A DNA stretch of 64,000 nucleotides from Moniliella sp. 'wahieum'. Taxonomy: Eukaryota; Basidiomycota; Moniliellomycetes; Moniliellales; Moniliellaceae. Position 1 is the first letter of the stretch; the number at the start of each line of letters is the position of its first letter. The stretch is from positions 186,001 to 250,000 of the forward strand of contig RSEE01000050.1 in assembly GCA_003971905.1 (NCBI GenBank). Reading direction: 5' to 3'. A program made the translations under genes and the position numbers. Positions 22,932 to 33,833 of this stretch are shown one piece after another. Under the pieces are notes generated by a model. That model searched no databases. It saw nothing but the letters and a program-made list of their open reading frames with translations, and was not told where the DNA came from.

Positions 22932-23363
22932 GGCGGTCGGGGGGTCGGGGGGTTGGGCGTTGGCGGGGACGAGTGAGCTGACGGTGATTCGCCGGGTGAT
23001 GTTGCGGTGATCGGAACGGGAGCAGGTGGGGCGATGGGGCGACGGGGCGGAGTGGGGTGGGGCGGGAGGGAGTGGGAGGGGAGGGGGTGGGATGGGGTGG
23101 ATGAGAAGCGGCGAGATCGGACGCGATGAGACAACAGGGGGCGAGCGGAGCGGGAGGAGCCCAGAGGGACGCAGGAGGGGATCGATAATGGGATGGAGGC
23201 CGGCTTAGCTAAGCCATGTTGCGCCCAAGCAAGAGGCTGCGCTGGCGCGTTGCTGATCGCCAGCATGCATAATGCATAAGCACCCGTCACCGGCTCACCG
23301 CTCCCCCAGCCCAGGCTCGGCCACGTGTCCAGCAGCGTGCGTGTGTGACGCGTGATAAGCACT
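22932..23363. other. intergenic, WHI2 upstream region
   Basis: G-rich on the plus strand (about 23010-23170), ending near a GTGACGCGTGA word at about 23345. It presumably contains the WHI2 promoter. No gene seen. Confidence 0.45.
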
Positions 23364-24108
23364 TCACAGCCACTGGGCCACTAGCTCACTGGTTGGTCCG
23401 CCGTAGAATAAGCATGATGGATGCCACTGCGCCCTGCTGCCCGCCGCACGGGGCGCGTGCTCGCCAACCGCACTGCATCGCATGCCCCAAGGTTGGAGGC
23501 AGAACCTCGAGAGTCGTGACGCGAGACAACTTAGGCCATGTCCGGGCGGAGCGTCCCGCAGCTCACGACAGCGCATCAACCCAACGAATCCCCACTCCGA
23601 GGCAGCCACAGACGCAAGTACATGTCCGTTCAGACGTTTCAGGTGTTTCTCAACAGGCTCAACCAACCCATGCGCGCAATATGGAGAGCAAGAAGTGCCC
23701 CTGCTACTGAGTGTGGCGAGAATAGTCCGCCTCTGCCGTCAGCGCCCTCCCCTTTGGTTACTCGGCCGCGGCCCTCGCTCAAAGAAATCCAGTATAGCTG
23801 GGGCATCTTCCACTCGTCCAAGGAACGCTAGAATGTCCCTCATCTGAGATCTGACCCTGCCCATCCTCTTTTCGGCTTGGTCACCCACTCGCCCTCTTTT
23901 TGCTCTGTCTCCTTCCTAATAGTGAAGGTTCTTGTGTCAACTCGATCAGCTAGAGAATGCGAGGCAGCCTCCCGCCCCTGCTGCCGAATTACAGCCCCCC
24001 TCTGGATTTCGTTCTTCTGGGGTAGACCGAAGTGGACTTGGGGCAGACCTGGCGTGGAGCTTTTGAAGGTAAATGGTGTGCCTGATGGGGTCCAAAAGAA
24101 ATATTCAT
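23364..24108 (-). CDS. unrecognised protein, frame-broken
   Basis: From an ATG at 24108 (MNISF) a frame without an early stop follows after one break: SSTPGLPQVHFGLPQKNEIQ, then DRVDTRTFTIRKETEQKEGEW (about 23885-23950) and KPKRGW. After another break comes QMRDILAFLGRVEDAPAILD (about 23780-23840), then ALLALHIARMGW, VEPVEKHLKRLNGHVLASVA and ASEWGFVGLMRC (about 23570-23660). The helical, repeat-like character resembles all-helical RNA-binding or PPR/PUF-type proteins, but no motif settles it. The pieces are on one strand and in order, which supports a real gene. Because it does not begin with an uninterrupted ATG frame it is easily missed. The end is uncertain. Confidence 0.4.
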
Positions 24109-24475
24109 GACCCGCACGTCCCCTGTGCGCCGCCCTGCTCCACTCTGAGATGTGACTGGCCTAGTGCCGACCTACCACTCGCGCGCACAGGGCCAAAAGC
24201 GCAGCACTGGTCCAGTAGCTGGAGGCCTCCGCCCTGACACACAGAGCACCGCGCCGCTGTGCCGAACTAGCAACTGGCCTCCCCTGTCTTTCTCTCCGTG
24301 TGGCAAAGGCAAGGGCGCAGTCTTGTGTAGCCCACGCGCAAGCCGCCCAGGACCCACCTCTACGCCCCCAAACGGGCTTGCGTTGTTCTTGCCCACCACC
24401 TGCACCACCGCCTCGGCCCAGGTTCCCGCAATCACAGCTTAAGGTTCAATATCACCCCTGCACCCTTCCTTCGCC

Positions 24476-25788
24476 ATGCCCCTGCCGCCGCGCAAGCGCC
24501 CTACCACCACCCGCACTAGAGCCGCTCGCAGTGCAACGCCATTGTCCCACGTGGCGCAGTCCATCAAGCCTGAGGAAGAGCTCGCGGCTCAGGAAAAGGC
24601 CCCGGTGGAAGCCACCCACATTCCCGCTCCGGAAAAGGACGAGGAAAATCAAGATGCAGGCAGAGACGGGGAGGAAAACGTGAGTGCCCAACATGAGGAG
24701 GTCCTCGCCCTTACTGGCCGTGCTCGTTCGCGTTCGCCCACTGCCACCCCTCCTCTTGCCGATGGGCCCAGTCCGACGCCCACTCCTGAGGCGCCCAAAG
24801 GAAAGGGGGCTTCTTCCCCCATCGTGCTTTCGCCTACACTTGCTTCTGCCTCTGCCCTCATCACCACCTCGGAGATCGCTACGCTTCGCCCTCCGCTCCC
24901 AGAGGCAAAGAACCCCTTCTTTCCAAAGCCAAGGGGGAAGTTAAATTGCAAATCGTCCACCATGATATCGATGGGGAAGAACGGGAAATTTTGGTGGGTC
25001 GCATGAAGCTCCCCATTCCTCATGGGAAGGGGCATGTGTTCCTTTTGAAGCGATTTGACGTTCATGCGATCATGGCAAGTGCCATGTTTGATCTGGCTTT
25101 TCCCTCGGCAAGCGAGGAGGAGAAGGAGAAAGAGATGGCATATGTCGCTTCCAATTTCACTACCGTCGATGCTCCCATGGTCTTCCCCGGAACCTGGGTT
25201 CTCGTCTCGGAAGCACAGGGGCTGGCCGACCAGTACGGCATTGGTCATCTCCTTCTCCCCTTGGTTCAGGCTCAGGGCGCGATTGTGAGGGGCGTTGCGT
25301 TCCTAGTAAACCAAGAAGGAAAGCCCATTCGTTCTGCGAATGGAAAACCCCTCTCAGACGAAGATACAACCCTCCTGAGCACAGGCACCATTGACTCTAC
25401 GGATGCCAAACAGGGGCATCTACTCCCCAACGTCAAGGAGGCACTTACTTCGGCACAAGAAGAAGCGGCTGCGATCCAATCCTCTGCGCAGACTTCCATC
25501 AGCAATTCCAAGCGCCGCCTGGAGGAAACGGACGACGTTACCGTTTCCGCTCCATCTTCATCTCATCCTGCGCCGACAGGAAGGAGGATGGTCACCCCTG
25601 CACGAGTCCGAGCGCTCTTGCATTCTCACCCGGTTGCGTCGGCCGCTGGGGTAGCCGGGGCGGGAGTGGCAGCCACGGTAGCCGCTACCGCCGCGGGTAT
25701 CTTTTCTGGCTTGCTTCCTTCTGACTTGGGCGGCGCATTGGCAGCAGTGCAAGCAGGCGTGAGCAGCGTCCAGCACTGGTTTGCCTAG
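24476..25788 (+). CDS. Bqt4-like nuclear-envelope protein with KilA-N/APSES-type fold
   Basis: Bqt4 in fission yeast holds telomeres at the inner nuclear membrane through a KilA-N-like domain and a C-terminal membrane segment. Here a Pro/Glu-rich N-terminus (residues 1-150) leads to the domain, IVHHDIDGEEREILVGRMKL then GKGHVFLLKRFDVHAIMAS, MFDLAFPSASEEEKEKEM, and the FPGTWVLVSEAQGLADQYGI motif (about 24950-25290), which matches the GTWV...A...YG pattern of this fold. After a Ser-rich linker with the basic stretch NSKRRLEE comes a hydrophobic Ala/Gly/Val segment (about 25630-25720), suitable as a tail anchor. The stop is at 25788. One frame break lies near 24940, between PFFPKPRGK and VKLQIVHH. 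An APSES transcription factor is less likely because of the tail anchor. Confidence 0.7.
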
Positions 25789-25860
25789 ACATCAAGCTAC
25801 TACTATATACTCCCATGAGCAGCGTCCATTACTGGTTTCCCTAGAACCCAAGCTACTACC
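25761..25860. repeat. tandem duplication across the Bqt4-like gene's stop codon
   Basis: The stretch starting GAGCAGCGTCCA at 25761 recurs at 25817 with a 56-bp offset. Both copies cover the last codons, the TAG stop and about 20 bp of 3' sequence (CAAGCTACTAC), with several mismatches. The gene ends at the first copy. Confidence 0.8.
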
Positions 25861-26934
25861 CACTCCTTCGCGAGGCGCCACTTGACCTACCACATTCCTT
25901 TGACGTTCTTTTCCTTGGCAGGATACACCCGTTCCATTTCGTGCTACCATTATATCCATGTCTATTCTGCGTTTTCTTGATTTGTGCTGTGATCTGTGTA
26001 ATCTCTCTACTGTCCGAAGGCATGATTTCGTGCTCTTCACTATATCAATAAACCGAGAACCATTTGGATACTGTTACTTTGCCTAGTCCAATGTGGCCAC
26101 AAATCATCATACAACTGGAATGATTGAACCTTCCGGCCTCAGAGACCTCTCATCACAAAAGGTTTCTGCCTAATATATAATCCTGAAGGTCTAGTGCTCC
26201 CTTATACTCATTGGGTATTTGATCTGGGATATGACTAGTATTCTGTACAGGTGGGCAAAACTAGTATCCTGGTCAAAAAAGCGAGAGGGCCTAAATCTCA
26301 ACACCACCACAGTCACCGAAAAAAGCCGCGGAGAGCCCCTGTGATGGGAAGTGGGGCACCCATCGGTCGCAGTGCGAATGAAGATGATGTTAAGCCATCG
26401 GGTGGCTTGTGCTTTGGCCAATATCCCTTCAGTCCCTCCTCCAGCCTGGAGTTCCGTTGTTTTCTCTCTTTTGTTTTCCTTGTTCCGCAGCTTAGCCCCT
26501 GGTGGGCGACTCGCTGCTTGTTGTTCCTCTGTAGGCGTTTTGCTGGTTGCCACACCACCACCACCACCAGTGCGATTGCATCACCCTCGAGGACCATCAG
26601 GACTCCAGGTCTCATCAGATGATGAACCAACAGAAAGCGTAAATGAAGCCAACTGTCTGCCAGCCCCCCCCCACTGAATCCATATGATGGCATTTGCAGC
26701 ACTAATAGTTGAGCAAAAGGACATATATATAGGAAGCACTTCTCGTCAGCATGTACTCTCTCGATCTGCGATCTTATCCTGCGTGTGCTTTACCGGTGAC
26801 CGTCATCGCTCCACCCAAGTAGGATGCCAACAATGAAATGTTAACGCAGCCAATCTAAAATCTAAGGCCTAATCAAACTGCTTTCTCAGATCTCACACCT
26901 GCTTCCCACCACGATCGCCCCCCAGCTACAGACA
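25861..26934. other. intergenic, no gene seen
   Basis: About 1.07 kb with AT-rich 3' flank after the Bqt4-like gene, then a promoter-like stretch for the F-box gene (TATATATA at about 26724-26732). No protein signal. Confidence 0.45.
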
Positions 26935-28179
26935 ATGGCGCTGCCTCTCCCGGCCGAGCTGCTCTATCAAGTGGCTCTGGTGTTGTGGAGAGAAAGCGAC
27001 CCCGACCTCCTCCCGCTCGATGATCCTGATTTATTTCCCTGGAGCTCTGATCCACCTGGGGCTGGCGAACTAGCCAAGCGGGCTCAGAGCAAGAAAGCCT
27101 TGCTCCGTCTCGCTTCTACTAGCCGAGGGTACGTGTTCTTCTTTCCCCACTGCTGTGGGCACACATCACCATACGCACAAGCAGGGATGCCCAATTTCTT
27201 CTTCGGTCGCTCGCACTCAGCCATCCGACCATTCGCTCTTTCATCACATCCGCGCACTCAGCGTCGGTTGTAATGGGGGCGGGATCGGGCCGCTAATTCG
27301 CTATTGGGCCAGCATTGGCATTGCGCCCAGCCGGCTTCGAAAACTGGTTTGGGAAGCGGACAATCCTCCACCACGGGCCATCTGGCCTCTTTGTGCTCAC
27401 CTAGAGTGGATGGAGATCTCCTGCGGCACGTTTTGGGCGGGAGATGCGCACTGGGGCTTGCTCACGAGGATCAGAGTCCTCTCTTTGACAGAGTATGACG
27501 CGTTTCTCCTTCCTACCCACTTACCTGCACTTCTTCTTGCCACTATGCGGCAAGAAGAAGGAGGAGGCTCTGAGTTTGCGCAACAGGAGGCTCATGCCGA
27601 GACAGGTCCCTTCTTGGGACGCCAAGCCGATGGACAAGACCTCGAAGTGGAACGCAGCCTTGACTCGGTTCGGACAGTCTTGATTAGTAGCAGTCTTACC
27701 AAGGAATTGACTGTGCATCATCTTCGTCTTCGGAGCAGCAAAACCTCCCCCTTCACAGTCCGGAACTGATCGAAGCGGGTTGCTTTAGCAACTTGCGCAC
27801 ACTCGACGTGTATCCCGTGACACCGCTACCCCCCCTATCAAGCGCCGTCAAGGCCTCGCCCTACTTGAAGGAATTGCGCTTGACATTGGACGTGTCGGGT
27901 GCATATGGGAACTATGACAAGTTCTGGTCGGACCTTGGCGCGGGGACGCTGCCATCGTTAACCCACTTAACGGCTGACCCCATGCCTACCCCCGCCACCG
28001 CACCCAGCTTTGCCAGCTTCCTCCGCACGCATCCGCACCTGGAGCGAGTCAATGGGCTTGGGCTCGAGGTGGTGCGGGAGGCGCTTGCGGCACAGAAACA
28101 AGATTCCTGGACCCCCGCCTTGCCGGGCGAGGGGGCGATCCGGACGGATGCACCCGCGCTGCTGGGGGCAAGCGAGTAA
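26935..28179 (+). CDS. F-box/LRR-like protein
   Basis: F-box proteins bring substrates to SCF ubiquitin ligases. The N-terminus MALPLPAELLYQVALVLWRE with LLRLASTSRG (about 27100-27128) is F-box-like: Leu-Pro start, hydrophobic helix, then a helix ending in a Ser-Arg. An intron at 27129-27184 (GTACGTG...GCAG) is followed in phase by DAQFLLRSLALSHPTIRS. A one-base break near 27238 then gives LFHHIRALSVGCNGGG. The rest is a run of Leu-rich repeats of irregular length: RLRKLVWE, HLEWMEIS, LTRIRVLSLTEYDAF, LTVHHLRL, then after a second break (about 27755) NLRTLDVYPVTPL, YLKELRLTLDV, SLTHLTADP and HLERVNGLGLEVV. Ends at 28179 with DAPALLGASE. No specific orthologue can be named. Confidence 0.6.
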
Positions 28180-28357
28180 TGCCGATGTGGGGCTGTGGGG
28201 CTACTGTCGTGCAGCCATGTAGCTGCGCTTGGGGGGGTACTTTGATTGTCCTGCTTGGCTCTGGGTTCCTCAGGGTTGGGGCTCTGGCAGGCACTGGCCT
28301 TGGCTACGTGCTCAGGAGTGCAGAGGCTGAGCGTGTGGTTGCGCATGCGATGGCATC

Positions 28358-29279
28358 ATGATCTGCGGCAGTCCCAGCGCCCAATACCACATGTTGGTTG
28401 AATTCGTACTCCGGCTGCTGGGCCGGGGGCTGGCCTGCAGATGGTGCCGGACGGCAGCATTGCCGCCCTCCCCTCTTCATCGACCTACGGTACCGCCCCT
28501 TCCGACCTTCCCGCCCAGCCACGGAAGTGCTTGTGGACGCCGCAACAGGGAGCGTGACCAGGGGAGAGCACGCGAGCGGGCCTGCACCCGCTTCAGCTCC
28601 GTGTCCTTTATCGCACCCGCCCTGCCGAGTACATTCGCTGTTGAGGCGAGCAACCGTCGCCACTACATGCCTACGCACCCATGTCTTATCCCCGTGGCTG
28701 TTCGATCTCATTCGTCATGCACCTTGCGTCTGCAGCCGGACTTCGTGTCTCGCCGGGCGCTGCTGGCACTCTCAGCGGTAGTGGTAACAACAGCAGCAGC
28801 GGCAGCGGGTGCCTACCGACTTCGCCCCCCTACCCCTGCCGCCGAACGGAGGTCAGAGGGAGGCATGGGACGAGGCTCACCCGGCTCCGGCGTCAATTCT
28901 CTTTTCCATGTGTATCACAGCCACAAGTTTTTCTCCTTGGTGGGGGGAGTGCGGGAACTCCTTGGGAGCGTGCCCATCGGCCCGCCGCCACTCTGCCAAC
29001 CTCGCCCTCACTGTCCAGCCATCTGCGCCGCTCACGGTCCCCGACCACGTCAGTAGAGGTACTTATCCCTTCCACCAATAACGGAGTCATCAGATGCGTT
29101 CCGGACTACAATATTCGCCGAGTTGGTCCTGCCCACTCAGCTCGAATGCTGGATCGACTGCGGCAGAGGGGTCTCCCTCCGGCCACTGGTTACAACAGGA
29201 GCAATTGGTCTTCATGGCTTATAATGAGTCGGCATCTCCGTCTGGCGTTCAAGAAATCCAAGTATGGCAACAAACGTGA
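28358..29279 (+). CDS. possible low-complexity gene, unrecognised
   Basis: Several overlapping plus-strand frames look partly protein-like. The best chain is PTDFAPLPLPPNGGQREAWD (about 28812-28870), SANLALTVQPSAPLTVPDHV (about 28994-29050) and, after a short GT-AG-like gap (about 29058-29093), SGHWLQQEQLVFMAYNESAS to a stop at 29279. That stop lies 12 bp from the end of the convergent DUF6534 gene, which fits a tail-to-tail gene pair. No domain is seen. The start is unknown and indels are needed. Confidence 0.3.
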
Positions 29280-29290
29280 AGATGGGATTG

Positions 29291-30588
29291 TTAAGCAGAA
29301 CGCTTAGGATCCTCGTCATCAATATCCACACGCAACGAAGAGCGATTCAGCTTGCTATCGTGATCGGAGGGGACATCCCCCCCGCTTCCTTCTGGCACGT
29401 GATCCACACTGTAGGAAGCGAACTGGTGCTGGACTGTGGTCACCATAGGTCCAGCCGAGAAACGAGTACCTGTCTCGCTGTCTTTAGGTGATTCCTTCTC
29501 CTTTTCCAAAGGTGAAGATGGTGGTTATGCGTGGCTGGAGTTAAAGTGGGGAGCGGGATGTCCTGGCGCGTCCTTTCCACGGGCAGGGCCCCCTCTTGGT
29601 GTGGCAAATTGTCCCAGCCAACAAATTCGTGGGTGCTGATCCGTAGGCTGCCTCTTGACAAACTGTCGTCTCCGAGCAGGCGCGAGCTTCTGCCGCGGTA
29701 GTTAGGGTAGAGAGAGAAGAGAGTTGGCATACACCTTGGACACGGCAGCGTTCGCTACAAAGTGTAAGAGGAATGTAGGCTGAGGGCATATGTAAAAACT
29801 CGGTTAGGTTACGTCCAAGGGGGAGCTCCCACTGTAGCGTTGCCTCTAGTACGGAAGGAAAAAGAGACGTACGTGAATCCCAACAATGATCAGATGTATC
29901 AAGTCGATGGTCATGGTCAAGGCTGAGGTTTGGAGGACCAAGTTTTTGATCCGCGAGATGGAATTGTCGGTATCGCCAAACCCAGTCGCCGCACGGCGCA
30001 AGGTGGAGTACAAGGCGGTGGCCGTGATCAAATCACATGCAACAAAGCAAGAACTCCACACCAGCATAGCGGGCTGCATCTGGTACAACCGGTCGAATCG
30101 GCCAAGCGAATGGTACCAAGCCGTCGTCACTGTCGCCGCTACCAGGCCACAGATACTGAGAGACACAATGATGCAGGTTAGCCACCATTGGTGTCGTAGC
30201 TTTTGGACGCGCCAGGCAAAAAACTGTGGCAAAAACCCTGTTAGTTCAGTGGTCCATATTTATGTGCGAGGAAGGGGGGGAGGTAGAACGTGCCAGCTGG
30301 GATATGACAGCAGTAATAGCCGAGGTTTCCAGTTCGGAGAGGAAAGCAGGAAGCATGATGGTGGGGTCGTCCTCGAGGATCAACCATTGGTAGAGCGCGA
30401 CGCAGAGGGAGAGGGTGTTGGCTATATCTCCACAGCAGAGGAGGAACACGATGAGCTTCATCCCCCATGGATCACGGCGGAAACGGACATAGTAGATCCA
30501 GGCCTGAGTGAGGGTGACACCAAAGAGGGTGAGGTTGATGTATCCCCCAATAAGGAGATAGCCAATCCGGTGAGGCGGCCCATGCCAT
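29291..30588 (-). CDS. DUF6534 multi-pass membrane protein
   Basis: Fungal seven-helix-like membrane family of unknown function, expanded in Basidiomycota. Helices visible in order: IGGYINLTLFGVTLTQAWIY (about 30490-30550), MKLIVFLLCCGDIANTLSLC, IVSLSICGLVAATVTTAWYH, MLVWSSCFVACDLITATALY, then the family signature STLRRAATGFGDTDN with NLVLQTSALTMTIDLIHLII. Two introns join in phase: 30238-30289 (QLAR to FLPQFFAWRVQKL) and 29780-29872 (VGIH to PTFLLHFVANAA). After the second comes the conserved YANSLLSTL, then a Ser-rich cytosolic tail ending at 29291. The start is set at the ATG at 30588, but its frame must shift within the first ten codons. The tail needs another break near 29710. Confidence 0.8.
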
Positions 30589-33500
30589 GCACAGAAGAGG
30601 TGGGGGTATAGAGGTGGGGGAAGAGAGGACTAAAGACGGACAGGCGTGGGGTACAGGCTTTTTGTGCTCGTTACAAGCTTGGGGACCGCCAGCTGATACT
30701 GTGTGCGGGGCTTTTAGGGCCACAGGGCACAGTGTGAGATGAAGATGCGGGTCAAGCGTGTGGGCACGATGAAACGAGGGCGGAGGGCGGATGAATGAAA
30801 GAAACCCGCAAACGCTGGCGATGGGGGCACCGCGGCAGGCTTGAAAGGGTGGAGAAAGCGATGGACAATGAAGCTTGAAGCTTGAAGAGGGAACTGGAGA
30901 GCGTGCACAGAGGTGGTGGGGGGCAGAGCAGGAAGGAAAGAGGGTGATACAGCCAGTGTAAGGCCGTAAGGAGAGGCAAGCAATGCTAATATGACCAACG
31001 ATCAATGATCGGTGGCCCTACACCGGTGAAGCTTGAAGCTTGAAGCTCGACGGGATGGATGATGGGGATGCGAAGCCAACCGCAGCTGTGAATATTAACG
31101 GCGTGCGGGGCAATATAACATGGAAGAGCGCAGTCTTTTTGGTCCGGTGGGCTGCTACGTAGCCCCAACGCGGGTTGCCCAGATGACAGGCTGCAGCTGT
31201 GGCCACTATCGCCGTCGATTAATTCCCATCCCAGTCATCCCAGCCACACTATGGTTTTGCATGGCCTGGGGTAGGATTATAGGGTGATAGGATTATAGGG
31301 TGAAGTGGTACGGTGCAAGGGGTGTGGCGGGGTGTCCACTGTACGTGATCGGCCACAGCAAAACCAGTGTGGCAAGCAGCTATATAGTAGCTAGAACGAG
31401 TAACTAGTGGCTGTGACTTCACTCTTCAAGCTTCACTAGTGACCTAGTGACCCAGGGTACCCAGAATGGCTGCCAAGGCATGATCCTCTCTGGTATCCCA
31501 GTATCCTCGAATCTTCAGGCCTCAGTCGATCATCTCAGAGGCCCTCAGGCCTCAGGCCCTCGGACCTCAGAGCATCAGACCCTGAGGTCGGGCCCCGGGC
31601 CGAGCCTTGGCTTCGGTCTCAGGCTTGACCTCAAGCCTCAATAAAGCTTCAAGCCTCATGCACATGCTTGAAGCCTCAAGCTAGGCCTCAGGCCTCAAGC
31701 CCTCAGGCCTCAAGCTGAAGTTCAACCTTGGTTCAGCTTCAGCGCTTACGCGCTCACAGCAGCTCAGCGCTCTCAGCCAGATAATGCAGGAGCCAAAAAC
31801 TGATGGAGGTATACCGAAAAGCTGGATCTCTGGCGGGAAGAGCACAGGCTGAAGCACCGCGCTCATGTCGGCGGGATTAATTTGGTTGTTTTTGCTAATC
31901 AAGATGTTGTGAGTTGCCACCAAAGGCAAATATATTTACACCTGGTATATGAAGGCCGGCCGGAGGCGCCACAGGGAGGGCGAAACAGAGGCGGAACAGG
32001 GCGGCCTCTCGCACAGTACTGCTCCTGTACGTTGCTACTGTACGTTGTGGTCGTGTGTCTTAACTACGTAGCTTAACTGCGCCTATTACGTGTCACATGT
32101 CACATGTCACGCATCTGCATCATGCATCACACGTCACGGTTCCTCTGGGGCAATATAACAGAAATCGACCTTCCGTACTGATCCTGCCCAATATGTTGTT
32201 CCCGTGCCACCGCGACTCTTTGGCCTCCTTGAGAACTTTTGGATATTCGTCTTCTCATCCCGGACTCTCTGGCAGGAACATCAAAAACACCGCGTCCAAA
32301 AGCTTCAAAGCCGACAGTGTGCGGTGTGTGTTGTACGTTTTATACGCGACGACACTACGGTGTGGTAATGCATAGTGCCGCACCGTGCAGCATCCAACTG
32401 TGTAGCAGCACTACTAATCAGAATAAGGCTCCGACTACCCGAAAGAGCTATAGTGAGAGCTGATCACAAGCGCGGGAAGGTGAACGAAGTACCGAGTAGA
32501 AAAGCGATGAATGTGCAAAAGCGTAAAGAAGACAAAACGCTGTGGGGTCTAGTAGTACCATAATATCGTCGAAGAGAATGATTGTCTACGGAAGCTGCCA
32601 TTTCCACGTCGAACCAACAGTAAGCCGGAACATGCTGTCGCGGTGCATCTTCACGCAAGGGTACCGACTTCACGTCAATGAAACCTCAGGCCTCATCGAT
32701 CATCAACATCATTAATCATTCGCACATCCCACTCAAAGACGCGCGGGTACGGTAGTACAGGGTAGTACCCTTTCTATTTTAATCGCCGGATTGGGGAGTT
32801 CTCTCACATCCCATGCAGATCTCAGGGGCGATCACCGGCACCCATGCCGACGTGGTGTATCTGCCCGCAAATAGACTTTGGTGCGGGGCGCTAGCAGGGA
32901 GGGGATGTGGGGTTGTTCACATGCGCACAGATTGTAAATGATGTTACGCTATCCGCTCGTTCCACCTCGTGTTCGGCCCCATATGTAAGCCGAGATCCAG
33001 CGTGTAAGTCCCAGCATTCTCCTCCACACACTGATGCCCAAAGAGTGGATGCCTCCAACAATTTGGAGCCAAGGACGCCGTTATGAGGGAGTTGAACTTT
33101 CAGGATATATATGGCGCGTGACATGTGTGACAAGGCTTGCCGATGGCCCAAGGCTTGAGCGCCTGAGTGAGGACAGGCTGAGTGTAGGCGTCAGCGCGTC
33201 AGGCATTGCTGACTACGCATTCGCGCATAAATGACGTCGAGGTGCTCCACGCGCACTGGAGACACAAAGCGGGGGGGCGAGCGGGCGCAATAACAATGTC
33301 TGCGGCCAACCCTACTGGCACCCGGGGTGAGGCAACCCTAGTGGGGCCGCTGTGGGCGGGCAGAGGGGCCAGTGGCCAGTGGCCAGTGGCGCGAGGCTGC
33401 CATGAGCCAGTGGAGTGGCGGTGGGGTGGCTGCCTGCGAAGCGGGGGTGCTGGTTGCTGGGGCCGGGTGGCGCCAAATGTGCATGGACGCAAAAAAGTAC

Positions 33501-33833
33501 GCGCCGTTTAAGTAGCAGCACAGCAAACTCTCGCCTGGTCCTTGTCGCCCGGCACCCTTCTCTCCGCCTCGCCCTGCCTTGCTCCCCACGCGCACTCCCC
33601 CCCCGGACCACTGCGTCCTGCATCCCCCCACTACACTACGCCACGCCACACCCGACGAGCCCCCCCGCCCGCCGCTTGGCCGCGCTTTCTCCGGGTGGTC
33701 AGTGCACCCGTCTCGGACTGTTTGTGGGCCGTCGCCGTATCCCATTGCTCCATATCTCGCACCAGTAGATCACGAAGTGCGCATATCCAACCGTCGCTGT
33801 TGCCCCCTCCCCCTCTCTACCCCCTGACGCTGC
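30589..33833. other. 3.2 kb repeat-rich intergenic spacer
   Basis: The longest spacer of the window, between the DUF6534 and HSF genes (divergent). It contains GAAGCTTGAAGCTTGAAG clusters (30869-30886, 31026-31045), an AGGCCT-rich block (31520-31760), CACATGTCACATGTCACG words (32090-32120) and a TCAGCG/GCGTCAGG group (33165-33205). TATATAG and repeated GATTATAGGGTGA units lie at about 31275-31305. No frame shows conserved protein. Confidence 0.55.
31520..31760. repeat. AGGCCTCAGG / GAGGCTTGAGG palindromic repeat block
   Basis: About 240 bp in which CCTCAGGCCTCA, CTTGAAGCCTCAAG and CCTCAAGCCTCA-like words follow one another in both orientations. AGGCCT and AAGCTT are palindromic, so many stems can form. 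Single members occur in other spacers (10996-11011, 32682-32697, 41352-41380). Confidence 0.75.

Noticed and set aside
31260-31310. GGATTATAGGGTGA repeats as a telomere-like or CRISPR-like array
   Set aside because: Only two or three short copies, no spacers of constant length and no telomeric TTAGGG run.
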